A stretch of DNA of 64,000 bases from Ensifer adhaerens (lineage in GTDB: Bacteria; Pseudomonadota; Alphaproteobacteria; Rhizobiales; Rhizobiaceae), in contig NZ_LAZS01000005.1 of the NCBI RefSeq assembly GCF_002007205.1, forward strand, positions 1,735,836 to 1,799,835. Direction: 5' to 3'. Both the position numbers and the translations under genes were made by a program. Under the pieces are notes generated by a model. That model had not been told where the DNA came from, ran no database searches, and saw only the letters and a program-made list of their open reading frames with translations. Positions 17,639 to 27,701 of the stretch are shown in pieces (positions within the stretch are counted from its first letter, which is position 1; the number at the start of each line of letters is the position of its first letter).

Positions 17639-18382
17639 ATGTGTGTGTCCCGGAACAGCGCCGGCCGCCTGGCGCAGCTCTTCGCCCTTCTTCTCGCCAC
17701 CTCGACGCTCGCAAGCTGCGTGACCACGTCGGGGCCAGCCAAGCCGAAGGGACCGGATCCATACTATGTGGCAATGTACGGCCCGCTGCCGAACGAGAAA
17801 TTCCCGCTGGACGCGATCGACATCAGCAAAGTGGACAAGCGCTACCTGCGCCAGCAGGTCGCCTACCAGACGCATGAGCCGCCGGGCACGATCGTGATCG
17901 ACACCCAGAACCGCTTCCTCTACCTGGTGCAGGATGGCGGCATGGCGATGCGCTATGGCATCGGCGTCGGCAAGGCCGGCCTCGAATTCGAGGGCGAGGC
18001 GCGCATCGCGCGCAAGGCCGAATGGCCGCGCTGGACGCCGACGCAGGAGATGGTAGCGCGCGAACCGGAGCGCTACGGCCCGCTGGCCGGCGGCATGGAG
18101 CCCGGCGTGCGCAACCCGCTCGGGCCGCGCGCACTTTACCTCTTCCAGGGCAGCCGCGACACGCTGTTCCGCATCCATGGCACCACCGAGGCCTGGTCGA
18201 TCGGCAAGGCCGTTTCGAGCGGCTGCATCCGCCTCTTCAACCCTGACATCATCGATCTCTACAGCCGCGTGCCGCTCGATTCGCGCGTCGTCGTGCTGCA
18301 GGCCGAACCGCCGATGACCGAGCCTGCCGGCGGCATTCCGATGGCGAGTGCCGCCAATGGCGGCCTCCCCCCGGTCTACTAA
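17639..18382 (+). CDS. L,D-transpeptidase (YkuD) lipoprotein
   Basis: A 247-aa envelope enzyme that would form 3-3 peptidoglycan cross-links or attach proteins to peptidoglycan. The signal peptide ends in a lipobox LASC (Cys about residue 26). The YkuD domain (about residues 75-225) shows TIVIDTQNRFLYLVQDGG, then the catalytic HGT and SSGCIRLFN motifs with His and Cys. An in-frame ATG at 17609 is an alternative start that lengthens the n-region by ten residues; neither has a strong ribosome site. The gene starts divergently from recO. The hairpin at 18402-18426 separates it from the convergent SRPBCC gene. Confidence 0.9.
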   Translation: MCVSRNSAGRLAQLFALLLATSTLASCVTTSGPAKPKGPDPYYVAMYGPLPNEKFPLDAIDISKVDKRYLRQQVAYQTHEPPGTIVIDTQNRFLYLVQDGGMAMRYGIGVGKAGLEFEGEARIARKAEWPRWTPTQEMVAREPERYGPLAGGMEPGVRNPLGPRALYLFQGSRDTLFRIHGTTEAWSIGKAVSSGCIRLFNPDIIDLYSRVPLDSRVVVLQAEPPMTEPAGGIPMASAANGGLPPVY

Positions 18383-18401
18383 GATTACATTTGCAGCGGA
18401 G

Positions 18402-18426
18402 GCCGGGCGCCTACAAGGCGTCCGGC
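18402..18426. terminator. Hairpin between convergent L,D-transpeptidase and SRPBCC genes
   Basis: The 10-bp arms GCCGGGCGCC and GGCGTCCGGC, with one mismatch and a 5-nt loop, lie 20 nt after the transpeptidase stop. No T tract follows, so it is a weak call. Confidence 0.45.
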
Positions 18427-18441
18427 GCCGGATGAACGGCG

Positions 18442-18924
18442 CTAGCCTTGCGGCTCGAGCGCCGGCTTGCCTGAGAGCTCGCTGAGGTAATAGCCGTCGC
18501 GCAGGTTGATGCCGTGTTCGAGCCAGGCCTTCATGCAGGCCAGCATCTGAGACCAGCCTTCGCAGTTGACGTAGGAGCTCTTTTGCCCCTGCCCGTTCTC
18601 GCGCCAGCCAGTCTCAGCGATCGTCACCATGGTGGCGCCATCCTCCAGCGACTGGAAGCGCATCTCCACACGGGTCTGGTAGGCGTCCTCGCCCTTAGCG
18701 ACCATGGCACCCCAGCGAAAGACGATCCGCTCGTTGAGCTCGACCACCTCCACCTCAACCGGTACCTCACCCCACCAGGTCACGGTCGCGCCGGCGACCA
18801 GCGGCCCGCTGATACCGCCAAGCGTCACGAAATAGCGGCTGAGCTGGTCGGGATTGACAACGGCATCAAAAACCTGGGCGACAGGGCGGCCAATCCGTCC
18901 ATTCACACGAAATTCAAGGGGCAT
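18442..18924 (-). CDS. SRPBCC/AHSA1-family protein
   Basis: A 160-aa START-like fold protein of the activator-of-Hsp90-ATPase-1 homologue group, with the pattern RIGRPVAQVFDAVVNPDQLS at the N-terminus, TVTWWGEVPVEVEVVELNE in the middle and a C-terminal WSQMLACMKAWLEHG helix. Bacterial members often bind hydrophobic ligands and are frequently paired with ArsR-type regulators, as here, where an ArsR gene is transcribed divergently 50 nt away. GGAGGAATATGCC precedes the ATG. Ligand unknown. Confidence 0.88.
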   Translation of the reverse strand: MPLEFRVNGRIGRPVAQVFDAVVNPDQLSRYFVTLGGISGPLVAGATVTWWGEVPVEVEVVELNERIVFRWGAMVAKGEDAYQTRVEMRFQSLEDGATMVTIAETGWRENGQGQKSSYVNCEGWSQMLACMKAWLEHGINLRDGYYLSELSGKPALEPQG

Positions 18925-18974
18925 GGCATATTCCTCCTGTCGAGATCAACGAGAATATGTTATATAAACAAAAC

Positions 18975-19307
18975 ATGTCAACCGATTCGAAAGACGACCT
19001 GGTTTTCAAGGCGCTCGCCAACGGGCTGCGGCGGCAGATGCTCGACGCCATGCAGCGGGCGCCGCAGACCACCGGCATGCTCTGCGACCGCTTCAGTAAT
19101 CTTGACCGTTGCACGGTCATGCAACACCTGAAGGTTCTCGAGCAGGCCGAACTCGTGCTCGTCCGCCGCGAGGGGCGTGAGCGCTGGAACCATCTGAATG
19201 CATTGCCGATCCAGGCGATCCACAATCGCTGGATCAGCCAGTATGCCGGGCACGCGATGTCGGTGCTGTCGGCGCTGCAACAGGAGCTCGACGAAGCACC
19301 GGAGTGA
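18975..19307 (+). CDS. ArsR-family transcriptional regulator
   Basis: A 110-aa winged-helix regulator. The helix-turn-helix region is around [20 protein letters not shown] to [20 protein letters not shown], followed by a beta wing [17 protein letters not shown]. It has no CxC metal-binding pair typical of metal-sensing ArsR members, so it likely belongs to the SmtB/ArsR subgroup paired with SRPBCC proteins. The ATG at 18975 is preferred over one at 18957. The AT-rich spacer GTTATATAAAC between the divergent starts is a plausible operator. Confidence 0.85.
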   Translation: MSTDSKDDLVFKALANGLRRQMLDAMQRAPQTTGMLCDRFSNLDRCTVMQHLKVLEQAELVLVRREGRERWNHLNALPIQAIHNRWISQYAGHAMSVLSALQQELDEAPE

Positions 19308-19374
19308 TCGTTTCGGCTTTCAATCGACCGGCTTTCTTCGTATGAACGGCCTATATGCAATTGGGGACATCGTC

Positions 19375-20391
19375 GTGCGCTACCTCATCACCGGCACTGC
19401 AGGCTTCATCGGCTTTCACCTCGCCAAGCGGCTGATCGACGAAGGGCATTTTGTGGTCGGCTTCGATGGCATGACCCCCTATTACGACGTGACGCTGAAA
19501 GAGCATCGGCATGCGATCCTCGCCCGGTCGAACGGCTTCAAGGCCGTCGTCGGAATGCTGGAGGACCGGGACGCGCTGCACCGCGCCGCCGCCCTCGCCG
19601 AGCCGGAGGTCATCATCCATCTCGCCGCCCAGGCCGGCGTGCGCTACAGCCTCGAAAACCCGAAGGCCTATGTGGATTCCAATCTGGTCGGCTCCTGGAA
19701 CATGCTGGAACTGGCGCGGGAGCTTAACCCGAAGCACCTGATGCTGGCCTCGACCTCCTCGATCTACGGCGCCAACGAAAAGATCCCGTTTGCGGAAACA
19801 GACCGTGCCGACGAGCCGATGACACTCTATGCCGCAACGAAGAAGTCGATGGAGCTGATGGCGCATAGCTATGCGCATCTCTACAAGGTGCCGACGACCG
19901 CCTTCCGCTTCTTCACGGTCTATGGCCCCTGGGGCCGTCCCGACATGGCGCTGTTCAAGTTCGTCGACGCCATCCACAAGGGGCAGCCGATCGACATCTA
20001 CGGCGAAGGCCGCATGAGCCGCGACTTCACCTATATCGACGACCTCGTCGAGGGCATTCTCCGGCTTTCCCATGTCGCGCCGGCGGAAGAAAACCGCGTG
20101 CCCCAGGAGAAGGCCGAGGACACGCTGTCGCGCCAGGGGCCGTTCCGCGTGGTCAACATCGGCGGCGGCCAGCCGGTCGAACTGATGACCTTCGTCGAAA
20201 CGGTCGAAAAGGCCGTTGGCAAGCCGGCGATGCGCAACATGCTGCCGATGCAGCAGGGCGATGTGCCGCGCACCTATGCATCCCCCGATCTTCTCGAAGC
20301 GCTGACCGACTTCAAGCCCTCGCTACCCGTCGAAGAGGGCGTGGCGCGCTTCGCCGCCTGGTACAAGGAATACTACAACGCGAACCGGTGA
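19375..20391 (+). CDS. lpsL: NAD-dependent epimerase, UDP-glucuronate 4-epimerase type (LpsL)
   Basis: A 338-aa short-chain epimerase. The Rossmann motif [12 protein letters not shown] is at residues 6-17 and the catalytic YxxxK as YAATKKS near residue 154, with a preceding Ser-rich STSSIYG. The C-terminal domain matches UDP-glucuronate epimerases that supply UDP-galacturonate for LPS and capsule. I chose GTG at 19375 after GGGGA; an ATG at 19342 lies in frame but has no ribosome site. It is followed by rkpK, which makes UDP-glucuronate, so the two genes are one pathway. In Sinorhizobium meliloti lpsL and rkpK are also adjacent. Confidence 0.9.
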   Translation: MRYLITGTAGFIGFHLAKRLIDEGHFVVGFDGMTPYYDVTLKEHRHAILARSNGFKAVVGMLEDRDALHRAAALAEPEVIIHLAAQAGVRYSLENPKAYVDSNLVGSWNMLELARELNPKHLMLASTSSIYGANEKIPFAETDRADEPMTLYAATKKSMELMAHSYAHLYKVPTTAFRFFTVYGPWGRPDMALFKFVDAIHKGQPIDIYGEGRMSRDFTYIDDLVEGILRLSHVAPAEENRVPQEKAEDTLSRQGPFRVVNIGGGQPVELMTFVETVEKAVGKPAMRNMLPMQQGDVPRTYASPDLLEALTDFKPSLPVEEGVARFAAWYKEYYNANR

Positions 20392-20560
20392 GCCGGTCAC
20401 CGGCTATCCTCCACGGAATATTCTGCTGGCGGAACGGCTTGCTTTAACCGCAATCGAACATAAATGGGTGTGAACCTGAGCGCATAAGCGATTGCAAAAA
20501 TACGCAATTGCACGTTCTATGAAATGAGCTCGCAATGGAACACAACAAGGAAAAGAGCCT

Positions 20561-21874
20561 ATGAAAATCACGATGATCGGCGCCGGCTATGTGGGCCTCG
20601 TTTCCGGCGTGTGTTTTGCGGATTTCGGTCACGACGTCGTCTGTCTCGACAAGGACGAGAGCAAGATCGACGCGTTGATGCAGGGGCGCATTCCGATCTT
20701 CGAACCCGGTCTCGACCAATTGGTGGCAAGCAACGTCGCTTCCGGCCGCCTCACCTTTACGACCGATCTCGTTGCCGCGGTCGCCGACAGCGACGTCATC
20801 TTCATTGCCGTCGGCACCCCGTCGCGGCGCGGTGACGGTCATGCCGACCTTTCCTATGTGCATGCCGCCGCCCGCGAGATTGCTGAGAACCTCAAGGGGT
20901 TCACCGTGATCGTGACGAAATCGACCGTTCCGGTCGGCACCGGCGACGAGGTCGAGCGCATTATCCGCGAAACCAATCCGGACGCCGATTTCGCCGTCGT
21001 TTCCAACCCGGAATTCCTGCGCGAAGGCGCGGCGATCGAAGACTTCAAGCGGCCCGACCGCATCGTCATCGGTCTTTCGGGCGACGACGCGCGGGCACGC
21101 GACGTGATGACGGAAGTCTACCGTCCGCTCTATCTCAACCAGTCGCCGCTGGTCTTCACCTCGCGCCGCACATCCGAGTTGATCAAATATGCCGGCAATG
21201 CGTTCCTTGCGATGAAGATCACCTTCATCAACGAGATGGCCGATCTGTGCGAACGGGTCGATGCCAATGTTCAGGATGTCGCCCGCGGCATCGGCCTCGA
21301 TGGCCGCATCGGCTCGAAGTTCCTGCACGCAGGGCCCGGTTACGGCGGATCCTGCTTCCCGAAGGATACCCTGGCGCTGGTGAAGACCGCGCAGGATCAT
21401 GACAGCCCGGTGCGGCTGGTCGAGACGACGGTTGCCGTCAACGACAACCGCAAGCGGGCGATGGGACGCAAGGTGATTGCGGCCGCCGGCGGCGACGTGC
21501 GCGGCCGAAAGATCGCGATCCTCGGCCTCACCTTCAAGCCGAACACAGACGACATGCGCGACAGCCCGGCGATTGCCATCGTGCAGACGCTGCAAGACGC
21601 CGGCGCCCATGTCATCGGCTACGATCCGGAAGGCATGGAAAACGCAAAGAAGGTAATCGACGGGATCGACTACGCCAGCGATCCCTATGAGGCCGCCAAC
21701 GAGGCCGATGCGCTGGTGATCGTTACCGAGTGGAACGAGTTCCGGGCCCTTGATTTTCGCCGGCTGAAGACCGTGATGAAGACACCCATTCTCGTGGATC
21801 TCAGGAACATCTACCGCCAGGACGAGGTGGTGAAGCACGGATTTACCTATTCAAGCGTCGGCCGGTCGAACTGA
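20561..21874 (+). CDS. rkpK: UDP-glucose 6-dehydrogenase
   Basis: A 437-aa enzyme that oxidises UDP-glucose to UDP-glucuronate with two NAD. The N-terminal Rossmann motif is GAGYVGLVSGVCFADFGHDV, the catalytic cysteine is Cys265 in GPGYGGSCFPKDT, and the C-terminal domain has ILGLTFKPNTDDMRDSPA, all UDPGDH hallmarks. AAGGAAAAG lies upstream of the ATG at 20561. It sits 169 nt downstream of lpsL, which can use its product. In rhizobia this enzyme is needed for K-antigen and LPS sugar supply. Confidence 0.95.
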   Translation: MKITMIGAGYVGLVSGVCFADFGHDVVCLDKDESKIDALMQGRIPIFEPGLDQLVASNVASGRLTFTTDLVAAVADSDVIFIAVGTPSRRGDGHADLSYVHAAAREIAENLKGFTVIVTKSTVPVGTGDEVERIIRETNPDADFAVVSNPEFLREGAAIEDFKRPDRIVIGLSGDDARARDVMTEVYRPLYLNQSPLVFTSRRTSELIKYAGNAFLAMKITFINEMADLCERVDANVQDVARGIGLDGRIGSKFLHAGPGYGGSCFPKDTLALVKTAQDHDSPVRLVETTVAVNDNRKRAMGRKVIAAAGGDVRGRKIAILGLTFKPNTDDMRDSPAIAIVQTLQDAGAHVIGYDPEGMENAKKVIDGIDYASDPYEAANEADALVIVTEWNEFRALDFRRLKTVMKTPILVDLRNIYRQDEVVKHGFTYSSVGRSN

Positions 21875-21905
21875 CTATCCGGCTGCGCCCGCCAGGCTCC
21901 AAAAA

Positions 21906-22223
21906 CTACGCCTTCGGTATCGGCAACGCCGGCAAGGATTCCCAGCTCTTGCCGGCGAGAATGACGCAGCTTCGACCGTTGACGTCGGTGACGATCAGCG
22001 TCCAGCTGCCATTGTCGGCGGCATAAACTTCCAAAATCGCCTGCGGATTGATCTGGGCAGTTGCAGCAGGTTTCTCACGGTATTGTCGCGCCAGAAACTC
22101 GATCACCTCGGATCGCTCGGCGCAATTGATCGGGGCTTGCGAGACTGCCGGAACAGGGCGGGCCGTGACGCCGGCCAGAAGAAGTGCTGCCAGCGCGAGA
22201 CCGCGGAACGCCTTGCGGATCAT
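21906..22223 (-). CDS. Secreted hypothetical protein (105 aa)
   Basis: The first 22-28 residues form a clear signal peptide (RKAFRGLALAALLLAGVTA). The mature part has two cysteines (NCAERSEVIEFLARQYREK and NGRSCVILAG), likely one disulfide, and a SWTLIVTDVNGRSC beta-like segment. The ATG at 22223 has AAAGGAG upstream. It is convergent with rkpK and 208 nt from the next gene (tex). I do not recognise a named family; it looks like a small periplasmic protein of rhizobia. Confidence 0.75.
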   Translation of the reverse strand: MIRKAFRGLALAALLLAGVTARPVPAVSQAPINCAERSEVIEFLARQYREKPAATAQINPQAILEVYAADNGSWTLIVTDVNGRSCVILAGKSWESLPALPIPKA

Positions 22224-22394
22224 GACGCAACTCCTTTCACCGGACGCCCGGCGGAGGAGGAGTTTCCGCTTACCTGTTCCGCCGTCGTCCGGCCGCTACA
22301 TCGGCACCGCACTCGGGAAAATCAAACAGGTGCCGCCACCAGAAGAGTATGGCGGAAAGCCGGTATTATTACAATTATCTAATTTATAAAGCAT

Positions 22395-22424
22395 GCCATC
22401 GGGGCGCCGAAACGCCCCGATGGC
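22395..22424 (-). terminator. tex terminator
   Basis: A perfect 12-bp stem (arms GCCATCGGGGCG and CGCCCCGATGGC) with the 6-nt loop CCGAAA lies 7 nt beyond the tex stop. On the minus strand it is followed by an AT-rich TTTATAAATT. Confidence 0.75.
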
Positions 22425-22430
22425 AACGGC

Positions 22431-24743
22431 TTACTTGCGCTTCATGGCTTCCATCAGCGCCGCACCGAAGGCGCCCTGCGATGGCGCTTGCGGCTTTTGC
22501 TGCGGCCGCGTCGGCGCAGCACCGCGGTTGCCGCCGCTCGGGGCGCTGCCCCGGACTTCGCGGCCGGCTTCGGCGCCACCATCCTTGCGCATTGTCAGAC
22601 CGATGCGCTTGCGCGGCACGTCCACCTCGGTAACGCGAACCTTCACCACATCCCCGGCTTTCACAACCTCGTGGGGATCCTTGACGAAACGATCTGCCAG
22701 CTGGGACACGTGCACGAGGCCGTCCTGGTGGACGCCGATATCGACGAAGGCGCCGAAGGCCGCAACGTTGGTGACGGTGCCCTCAAGCTGCATGCCCACC
22801 TTCAGATCCTTGATGTCGTCGATACCGTCGGCAAAAGTCGCGGTCTTGAAGCTCGGGCGCGGGTCGCGGCCGGGCTTCTCCAGTTCCGCAAGGATGTCCT
22901 TGACCGTCGGCAATCCGAAGCGCTCGTCGACGAAGACCTTCGGATCGAGGCTCTTCAGCGCAACGCTGTCGCCCATCAGCGCACGTACGTCGCGACCACA
23001 GGCAGCAACGATTTTCTTGGCGACGCCATAGGCCTCCGGGTGGACCGAGGAGGCGTCGAGCGGCTCTTTGCCGTTGGGAATGCGCAGGAAGCCCGCGCAC
23101 TGCTCGAAGGTGCGCGCGCCGAGCCGCGGCACGTTCAACAGTTCCTTGCGGCTCGCAAAGGGACCGGTCGCATCGCGATGGGCGACGATCGCTTCGGCGG
23201 AGGATTTGCCGAGACCGGAAACACGGGCAAGCAGCGGCGCCGAGGCCGTGTTGACATCGACGCCGACGGCATTCACCGCGTCTTCGACCACCGCATCCAG
23301 CGAGCGGCTGAGTTTCGACTGGTCGACGTCGTGCTGGTACTGGCCGACGCCGATCGATTTCGGTTCGATCTTTACCAGTTCCGCCAGCGGATCCTGCAGG
23401 CGGCGGGCGATCGAGACCGCGCCGCGCAGCGAGACGTCGAGACCCGGAAACTCCAGGGCAGCCGTTTCCGAGGCCGAATAGACCGACGCGCCGGCTTCTG
23501 AGACGATGACCTTGGTCGGCTTCGGCGCCGTTAGCTGCGCGAGCATGTCGGCCACAAGCTTTTCGGTTTCGCGGCTGCCGGTGCCGTTGCCGATGGCGAT
23601 CAGTTCCACCTTGTGCTTGCGAACGAGCGATGCCAGTTCGGCCTGGGTGCCGCGGACGTCGTTCTTCGGCGGGAACGGATAGACCGTCGTGGTTTCGAGC
23701 AACTTGCCGGTGCCGTCGACGATGGCGACCTTGACGCCGGTGCGGATGCCCGGGTCGAGCCCCATCGTCGCGCGCGATCCCGCAGGTGCAGCCAGCAGCA
23801 GATCCTTGAGGTTGCGGGCAAAGACGTGGATCGCCTCCTCTTCGGCGCGCTCACGCAGTTCGCGCATGAGATCGAGCGACAGCGACATGGAGAGCTTCAC
23901 GCGCCAGGTCCAGCCGATCATCTCGGCAAGCCACTTGTCGCCCGGCAGGTGGCCACCGACATTGTAGGCGGCGGCGATCATGCGCTCGACCGGCTTGACC
24001 GGCGAAGTGTCATCCTGGTCGACGACGATATCGACGGAGAGCACTTCCTCGTTCCAGCCGCGCAGCATCGCAAGCGCCCGATGGCCCGGGGTCGTCGCCC
24101 AGCGCTCGGAATGATCGAAGTAGTCGGAGAACTTCGCGCCCGCCTCCTGCTTGCCGTCGACGACCTTGGCGCGCAGGAAGGCGGCGCCCTTCATATGGTT
24201 GCGCAGCCGGCCGAGCAGATCGGCATTCTCGGTCATGCCTTCGGCGATGATGTCGCGCGCGCCATCGAGCGCCGTCTTCACGTCGGCCACGTCGGCGGTC
24301 AGGAAGGCCGCGGCGCGATCGGCCGGCGCAACGGAGCGGTCGGCAAGGATCGCCTCGGCGAGGGGCCCAAGCCCGCGCTCGCGAGCGATCTCCGCCTTGG
24401 TGCGGCGCTTTGGCTTATAGGGCAGATAGATGTCCTCGAGCTCCGCCTTGGTTTCGACGGCGGCGATCTTGGCTTCGAGTTCGGCGGTCAGCTTGTCCTG
24501 CCCGCGGATCGATTCGAGGATCGACGCCCGCCGAGCTTCCAGTTCGCGCAGATAGGTCAGCCGTTCCGAAAGGACGCGCAGCTGCGTATCGTCGAGCCCG
24601 CCGGTCACTTCCTTGCGGTAGCGCGCGATGAACGGCACCGTTGCGCCTTCGTCCAGCAGCTCGACCGCCGCAACGACCTGCGAGGGCGTCGCCTTGATTT
24701 CGCTGGCGATGATGGCGGCGATGGGTTTTGCAGGGCTGGCCAT
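22431..24743 (-). CDS. tex: Tex-family RNA-binding protein
   Basis: A 770-aa protein of the Tex/Spt6-like group, which bind nucleic acid and influence transcription. The order is: N-terminal helical part with [20 protein letters not shown] (about residues 108-127), the YqgF/RNase H-like domain with [17 protein letters not shown], the helix-hairpin-helix region including [16 protein letters not shown], and a C-terminal S1 domain with [20 protein letters not shown] ending in a basic, low-complexity tail. The ATG at 24743 follows GGAATCC; the longer frame to 24836 has no ribosome site. Confidence 0.94.
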   Translation of the reverse strand: MASPAKPIAAIIASEIKATPSQVVAAVELLDEGATVPFIARYRKEVTGGLDDTQLRVLSERLTYLRELEARRASILESIRGQDKLTAELEAKIAAVETKAELEDIYLPYKPKRRTKAEIARERGLGPLAEAILADRSVAPADRAAAFLTADVADVKTALDGARDIIAEGMTENADLLGRLRNHMKGAAFLRAKVVDGKQEAGAKFSDYFDHSERWATTPGHRALAMLRGWNEEVLSVDIVVDQDDTSPVKPVERMIAAAYNVGGHLPGDKWLAEMIGWTWRVKLSMSLSLDLMRELRERAEEEAIHVFARNLKDLLLAAPAGSRATMGLDPGIRTGVKVAIVDGTGKLLETTTVYPFPPKNDVRGTQAELASLVRKHKVELIAIGNGTGSRETEKLVADMLAQLTAPKPTKVIVSEAGASVYSASETAALEFPGLDVSLRGAVSIARRLQDPLAELVKIEPKSIGVGQYQHDVDQSKLSRSLDAVVEDAVNAVGVDVNTASAPLLARVSGLGKSSAEAIVAHRDATGPFASRKELLNVPRLGARTFEQCAGFLRIPNGKEPLDASSVHPEAYGVAKKIVAACGRDVRALMGDSVALKSLDPKVFVDERFGLPTVKDILAELEKPGRDPRPSFKTATFADGIDDIKDLKVGMQLEGTVTNVAAFGAFVDIGVHQDGLVHVSQLADRFVKDPHEVVKAGDVVKVRVTEVDVPRKRIGLTMRKDGGAEAGREVRGSAPSGGNRGAAPTRPQQKPQAPSQGAFGAALMEAMKRK

Positions 24744-24848
24744 ATGGGATTCCGTCTTTGCTGTTTGGTCGGCGACCATAAAGGCGCAGACCTTGAAGGC
24801 CAAGTGAAGGCCTTCGGCGGAATACGGGAACTCCACAGAAGATGGATC

Positions 24849-24875
24849 GGCCGCCCCGCTTGAGGCGGGACGGCC
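24849..24875 (-). terminator. cfa terminator
   Basis: The 11-bp arms GGCCGCCCCGC and GCGGGACGGCC have one mismatch and a 5-nt loop, and lie 7 nt beyond the stop of the cfa gene on the minus strand. Confidence 0.6.
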
Positions 24876-24881
24876 AATGGC

Positions 24882-26192
24882 TCAACCCGCCATGGCGGCA
24901 GGCTCGATGTGCTCTGGCTGCCGTGGGACGGCATCCCAGGTGTTGACGGGTTCGAGCGGCGGCCGTCGCTTTTCGAACTCGATCAATTGTCGTTCCCTCT
25001 CCTCGATGTAGCCGCGCGAGGCCGGAACCGCATCGAGGGAGGACGAAAGCTGCAGCTGGAAGATGAAGTGCTTGTCGTAGAGAAAGGCTGTCTCCGACGC
25101 GGCGAGATAGAACTCCCACATGCGGAAGAAGCGTTCGTCGTAGAGTTTGACCGCCTCTTCGCGCCGCGCGACGAAGCGCTCACGCCAGGCCCTCAGCGTC
25201 CAGGCATAGTGCATCGGCAGGATTTCCACATCCTTGACCAAAAGCCGCGCCCGCTCGACCGATGGCAGAACCTCCGAAATGGCCGGTATGTAGCCGCCGG
25301 GAAAGATGTATTTCTCGATCCACGGATTGGTGGCCCAGGGCTTATAGATCTGGCCGATCGAATGCAGGAGCATGATGCCATCCGGCTTCAGCAGTTCCTT
25401 CATCTTGTCGAAGAAATTGCCGTAGTTGCCAATGCCGACATGTTCGAACATGCCGACGGAGACGATGCGGTCGAACTGCCGGCCCTGCAGCGTGCGGTAG
25501 TCCTGCAGTTCGAAGCGGACCCGGTCGGAAACCCCGCGCCTGGCGGCGCGGTCGCGCGAAACCTTCACTTGCTCTTCGCTGAGCGTGATGCCGGTGACCT
25601 CAACGCCTGAGGATTCGGCCAGATACATGGCCATCCCGCCCCAACCCGAACCGACCTCCAGCACCTTTTGTCCTGGCTCCAGCAAGAGTTTCGCGGTGAT
25701 GTGGCGCTTCTTGGCAAGCTGTGCTGCGTCGAGCGAGATTCCCCGCGGCTGGAAGTAGGCGCACGAGTACTGCCAGTCCTCGTCGAGGAACAGGTCGAAC
25801 AGCCTGCGATCAAGGTCGTAGTGATGGGCGACGTTGTGCCTGTTGCGATTGACGGGAATCCGGCTCAGCAATTGCTGACGCAACACATGCCACAGGCCGG
25901 TCATCGTATTGGTGGCATTGGCCGCGTTCTCGATGCCGTTGTCCTTCACGATCGAGAGCACATCGAAGATATCGCCCTTCTCGATGACGACACGCCCGTC
26001 CATATACAATTCACCAAAGCGAAGTCCGGGATCCCGAACGATCGCCGCCTCCGCCTCCGCATCGACGATGCGGATTGATGCCGGCTTTCCGCTGCCGTCA
26101 CCCAGGATCACTTCTTCACCGGAAGAAAAAACAACCGCCAGGTTACCGTTGCGCACCAGACGGCGAAGCAATGTCAACAATGCTGCATTCAT
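24882..26192 (-). CDS. cfa: Cyclopropane-fatty-acyl-phospholipid synthase
   Basis: A 436-aa enzyme that transfers a methylene group from S-adenosylmethionine to double bonds of membrane phospholipid acyl chains. The SAM-binding motif is VLEVGSGWGGMAMYLAES, with the CFA motifs HHYDLDRRLFDLFLDED before it and SVGMFEHVGIGNYGNFFDK after it, and the YIFPGGYIPAISE segment. The N-terminal extension of about 120 residues is usual for the rhizobial enzymes. The start ATG at 26192 follows GGGGTGAGAT. Cyclopropane synthesis is associated with stationary-phase and acid stress. Confidence 0.94.
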   Translation of the reverse strand: MNAALLTLLRRLVRNGNLAVVFSSGEEVILGDGSGKPASIRIVDAEAEAAIVRDPGLRFGELYMDGRVVIEKGDIFDVLSIVKDNGIENAANATNTMTGLWHVLRQQLLSRIPVNRNRHNVAHHYDLDRRLFDLFLDEDWQYSCAYFQPRGISLDAAQLAKKRHITAKLLLEPGQKVLEVGSGWGGMAMYLAESSGVEVTGITLSEEQVKVSRDRAARRGVSDRVRFELQDYRTLQGRQFDRIVSVGMFEHVGIGNYGNFFDKMKELLKPDGIMLLHSIGQIYKPWATNPWIEKYIFPGGYIPAISEVLPSVERARLLVKDVEILPMHYAWTLRAWRERFVARREEAVKLYDERFFRMWEFYLAASETAFLYDKHFIFQLQLSSSLDAVPASRGYIEERERQLIEFEKRRPPLEPVNTWDAVPRQPEHIEPAAMAG

Positions 26193-26528
26193 ATCTCACC
26201 CCTACCAGACCGACCGAACGTGTCCTGGTGCATGAGAGATGCGAAGGGTCGGCTCATTCGGGGCTTCAGGAGTGGCTGCGCCGGGCGCATCGGGAACAGG
26301 CGCCAGCGCGTCCGGAAGCGACGAGAACCGGCACGGGCATCGCCTCACGGGTATCCGGCGGGCACATCTGGCTCCTCGTGCGTGCATCGCCGCGAATTCG
26401 TCAGGCAGCCGCCATCGGGCTCCTATCCATCAGAACTCAAGTTAAGGTAGGTAGCTTCGATCGATTGGCAATGGGTTCTTTATGGCCCCTCATAAATTTG
26501 TTTCCTTAGCAAATACTGAGAAACAAAC
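26193..26528. other. Intergenic region between cfa and glutathionyl-hydroquinone reductase genes, no gene seen
   Basis: This stretch of 336 nt has open frames on both strands (for example 26220-26450 plus and 26202-26387 minus), but none has a ribosome site, a recognisable domain or a believable composition. It must hold the promoter of cfa (minus strand). No hairpin or repeat stands out. Confidence 0.5.
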
Positions 26529-27527
26529 CTAGATTTCAGCGACGACCCGACCAGGCAAACGGGCACGGTCATGCGGTCGGTCGAAATCGAGCAGCGGGCC
26601 TGCCGGAACGATGCGGGTCGGGTTGATGTGGGCGATGCCGTAGTAGCCGCGCTTGATATGATCGATGCGCACGCTCTCGCGGATGCCCGGCCATTGGTAA
26701 ATCTCGCGCAGGTAGTTCGACAGCGCCGGATACTCCTCGATCCGGCGGATATTGCATTTGAAGGCGCCGTGATAGGCCGCGTCGAAGCGAACGAGGGTGA
26801 CGAAGAGGCGAATGTCGGCCTCGGTCAGATGCTCGCCGGCAAGGTAACGGTTGTCCGCAAGATGGCCCTCCAGCTCATCGAGCATGCTAAACAGGCTTGC
26901 CACCGCCTCGTCATAGGCGCCTTGGGTCTTGGCAAAGCCGGCGCGGTAGACGCCGTTGTTGACGCGCTCATAGATCGGGCCGTTCCAGCGATCGATTTCG
27001 GCGCGCAGCGCCTCGGGGTAGAAGTCCAGCCGATTGCCGGTGAGCCCGTCGAAGGCCGAATTCAGGATGCGGATGATATCGGCGGACTCGTTATTGACGA
27101 TCCGCCCTTCGCGCATGTCCCAGAGCACGGGCACCGACACCTTGCCGGTGTAGGTCGGGTCGCTCGCCACATAGAGCTCGTGGTGGAAGCGGATCTTGCC
27201 GACGCGCTCGCCGGCATCGACCGGCTCGTCATAGACCCAGCCGTCTTCGCCCAGTTCCGGATTGGACACGGTCAAGCCGACAATGTCCTGCAAGCCCTTG
27301 AGATTGCGGAAGGCGATCGTACGCGAAGCCCAGGGGCAGAGATAGGAAACGAACAGGCGGAAGCGCCCGGCCTCCGCCGGCAAGGCCTCCTGCCCCTGCG
27401 GGCCTGGCCTGCCATCCGTCGTGATCCAGCGATGAAATCGCGTCGGCTCGCGGTGGAACGCGCCACCCTTCATCTCGCCCGCCGCAACGTCGCCCTTGAC
27501 CCATTTTCCCTCGACGAGCTGCGGCAT
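26529..27527 (-). CDS. Glutathionyl-hydroquinone reductase (Xi-class glutathione S-transferase, EcgD/YqjG type)
   Basis: A 332-aa protein. The catalytic cysteine sits in SYLCPWASRTIAF (about residue 62), the motif of S-glutathionyl-hydroquinone reductases, which reduce glutathionylated quinols using glutathione. N-terminal thioredoxin-fold residues VSVPVLWDMREGRIVNNESA and a C-terminal alpha-helical domain with HLTEADIRLFVTLVRFD follow. The ATG at 27527 has CAGGAG 8-13 nt upstream, while an earlier ATG at 27590 does not. It is divergent from the glycerophosphodiesterase gene. Confidence 0.9.
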   Translation of the reverse strand: MPQLVEGKWVKGDVAAGEMKGGAFHREPTRFHRWITTDGRPGPQGQEALPAEAGRFRLFVSYLCPWASRTIAFRNLKGLQDIVGLTVSNPELGEDGWVYDEPVDAGERVGKIRFHHELYVASDPTYTGKVSVPVLWDMREGRIVNNESADIIRILNSAFDGLTGNRLDFYPEALRAEIDRWNGPIYERVNNGVYRAGFAKTQGAYDEAVASLFSMLDELEGHLADNRYLAGEHLTEADIRLFVTLVRFDAAYHGAFKCNIRRIEEYPALSNYLREIYQWPGIRESVRIDHIKRGYYGIAHINPTRIVPAGPLLDFDRPHDRARLPGRVVAEI

Positions 27528-27701
27528 GTCTTTTCTCCTGGATCGCAAGTCAGTGACGGCTACCTCCCACGGCCGCCGGCTCACGGTCAATTACGCGCGC
27601 GGGTGACACATTGTTCGCAAACGGCGACACGCACGCGATGCGTGCACGATCATCGTTGCGCCACAATGTCGGGCAATCCCGATTCCAAGAGGAGAATCAG
27701 G

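Noticed and set aside
26220..26450. 76-aa plus-strand frame between cfa and the glutathionyl-hydroquinone reductase gene
   Set aside because: No ribosome site, no domain, Arg-rich random-looking sequence; the gap needs to hold the cfa promoter.
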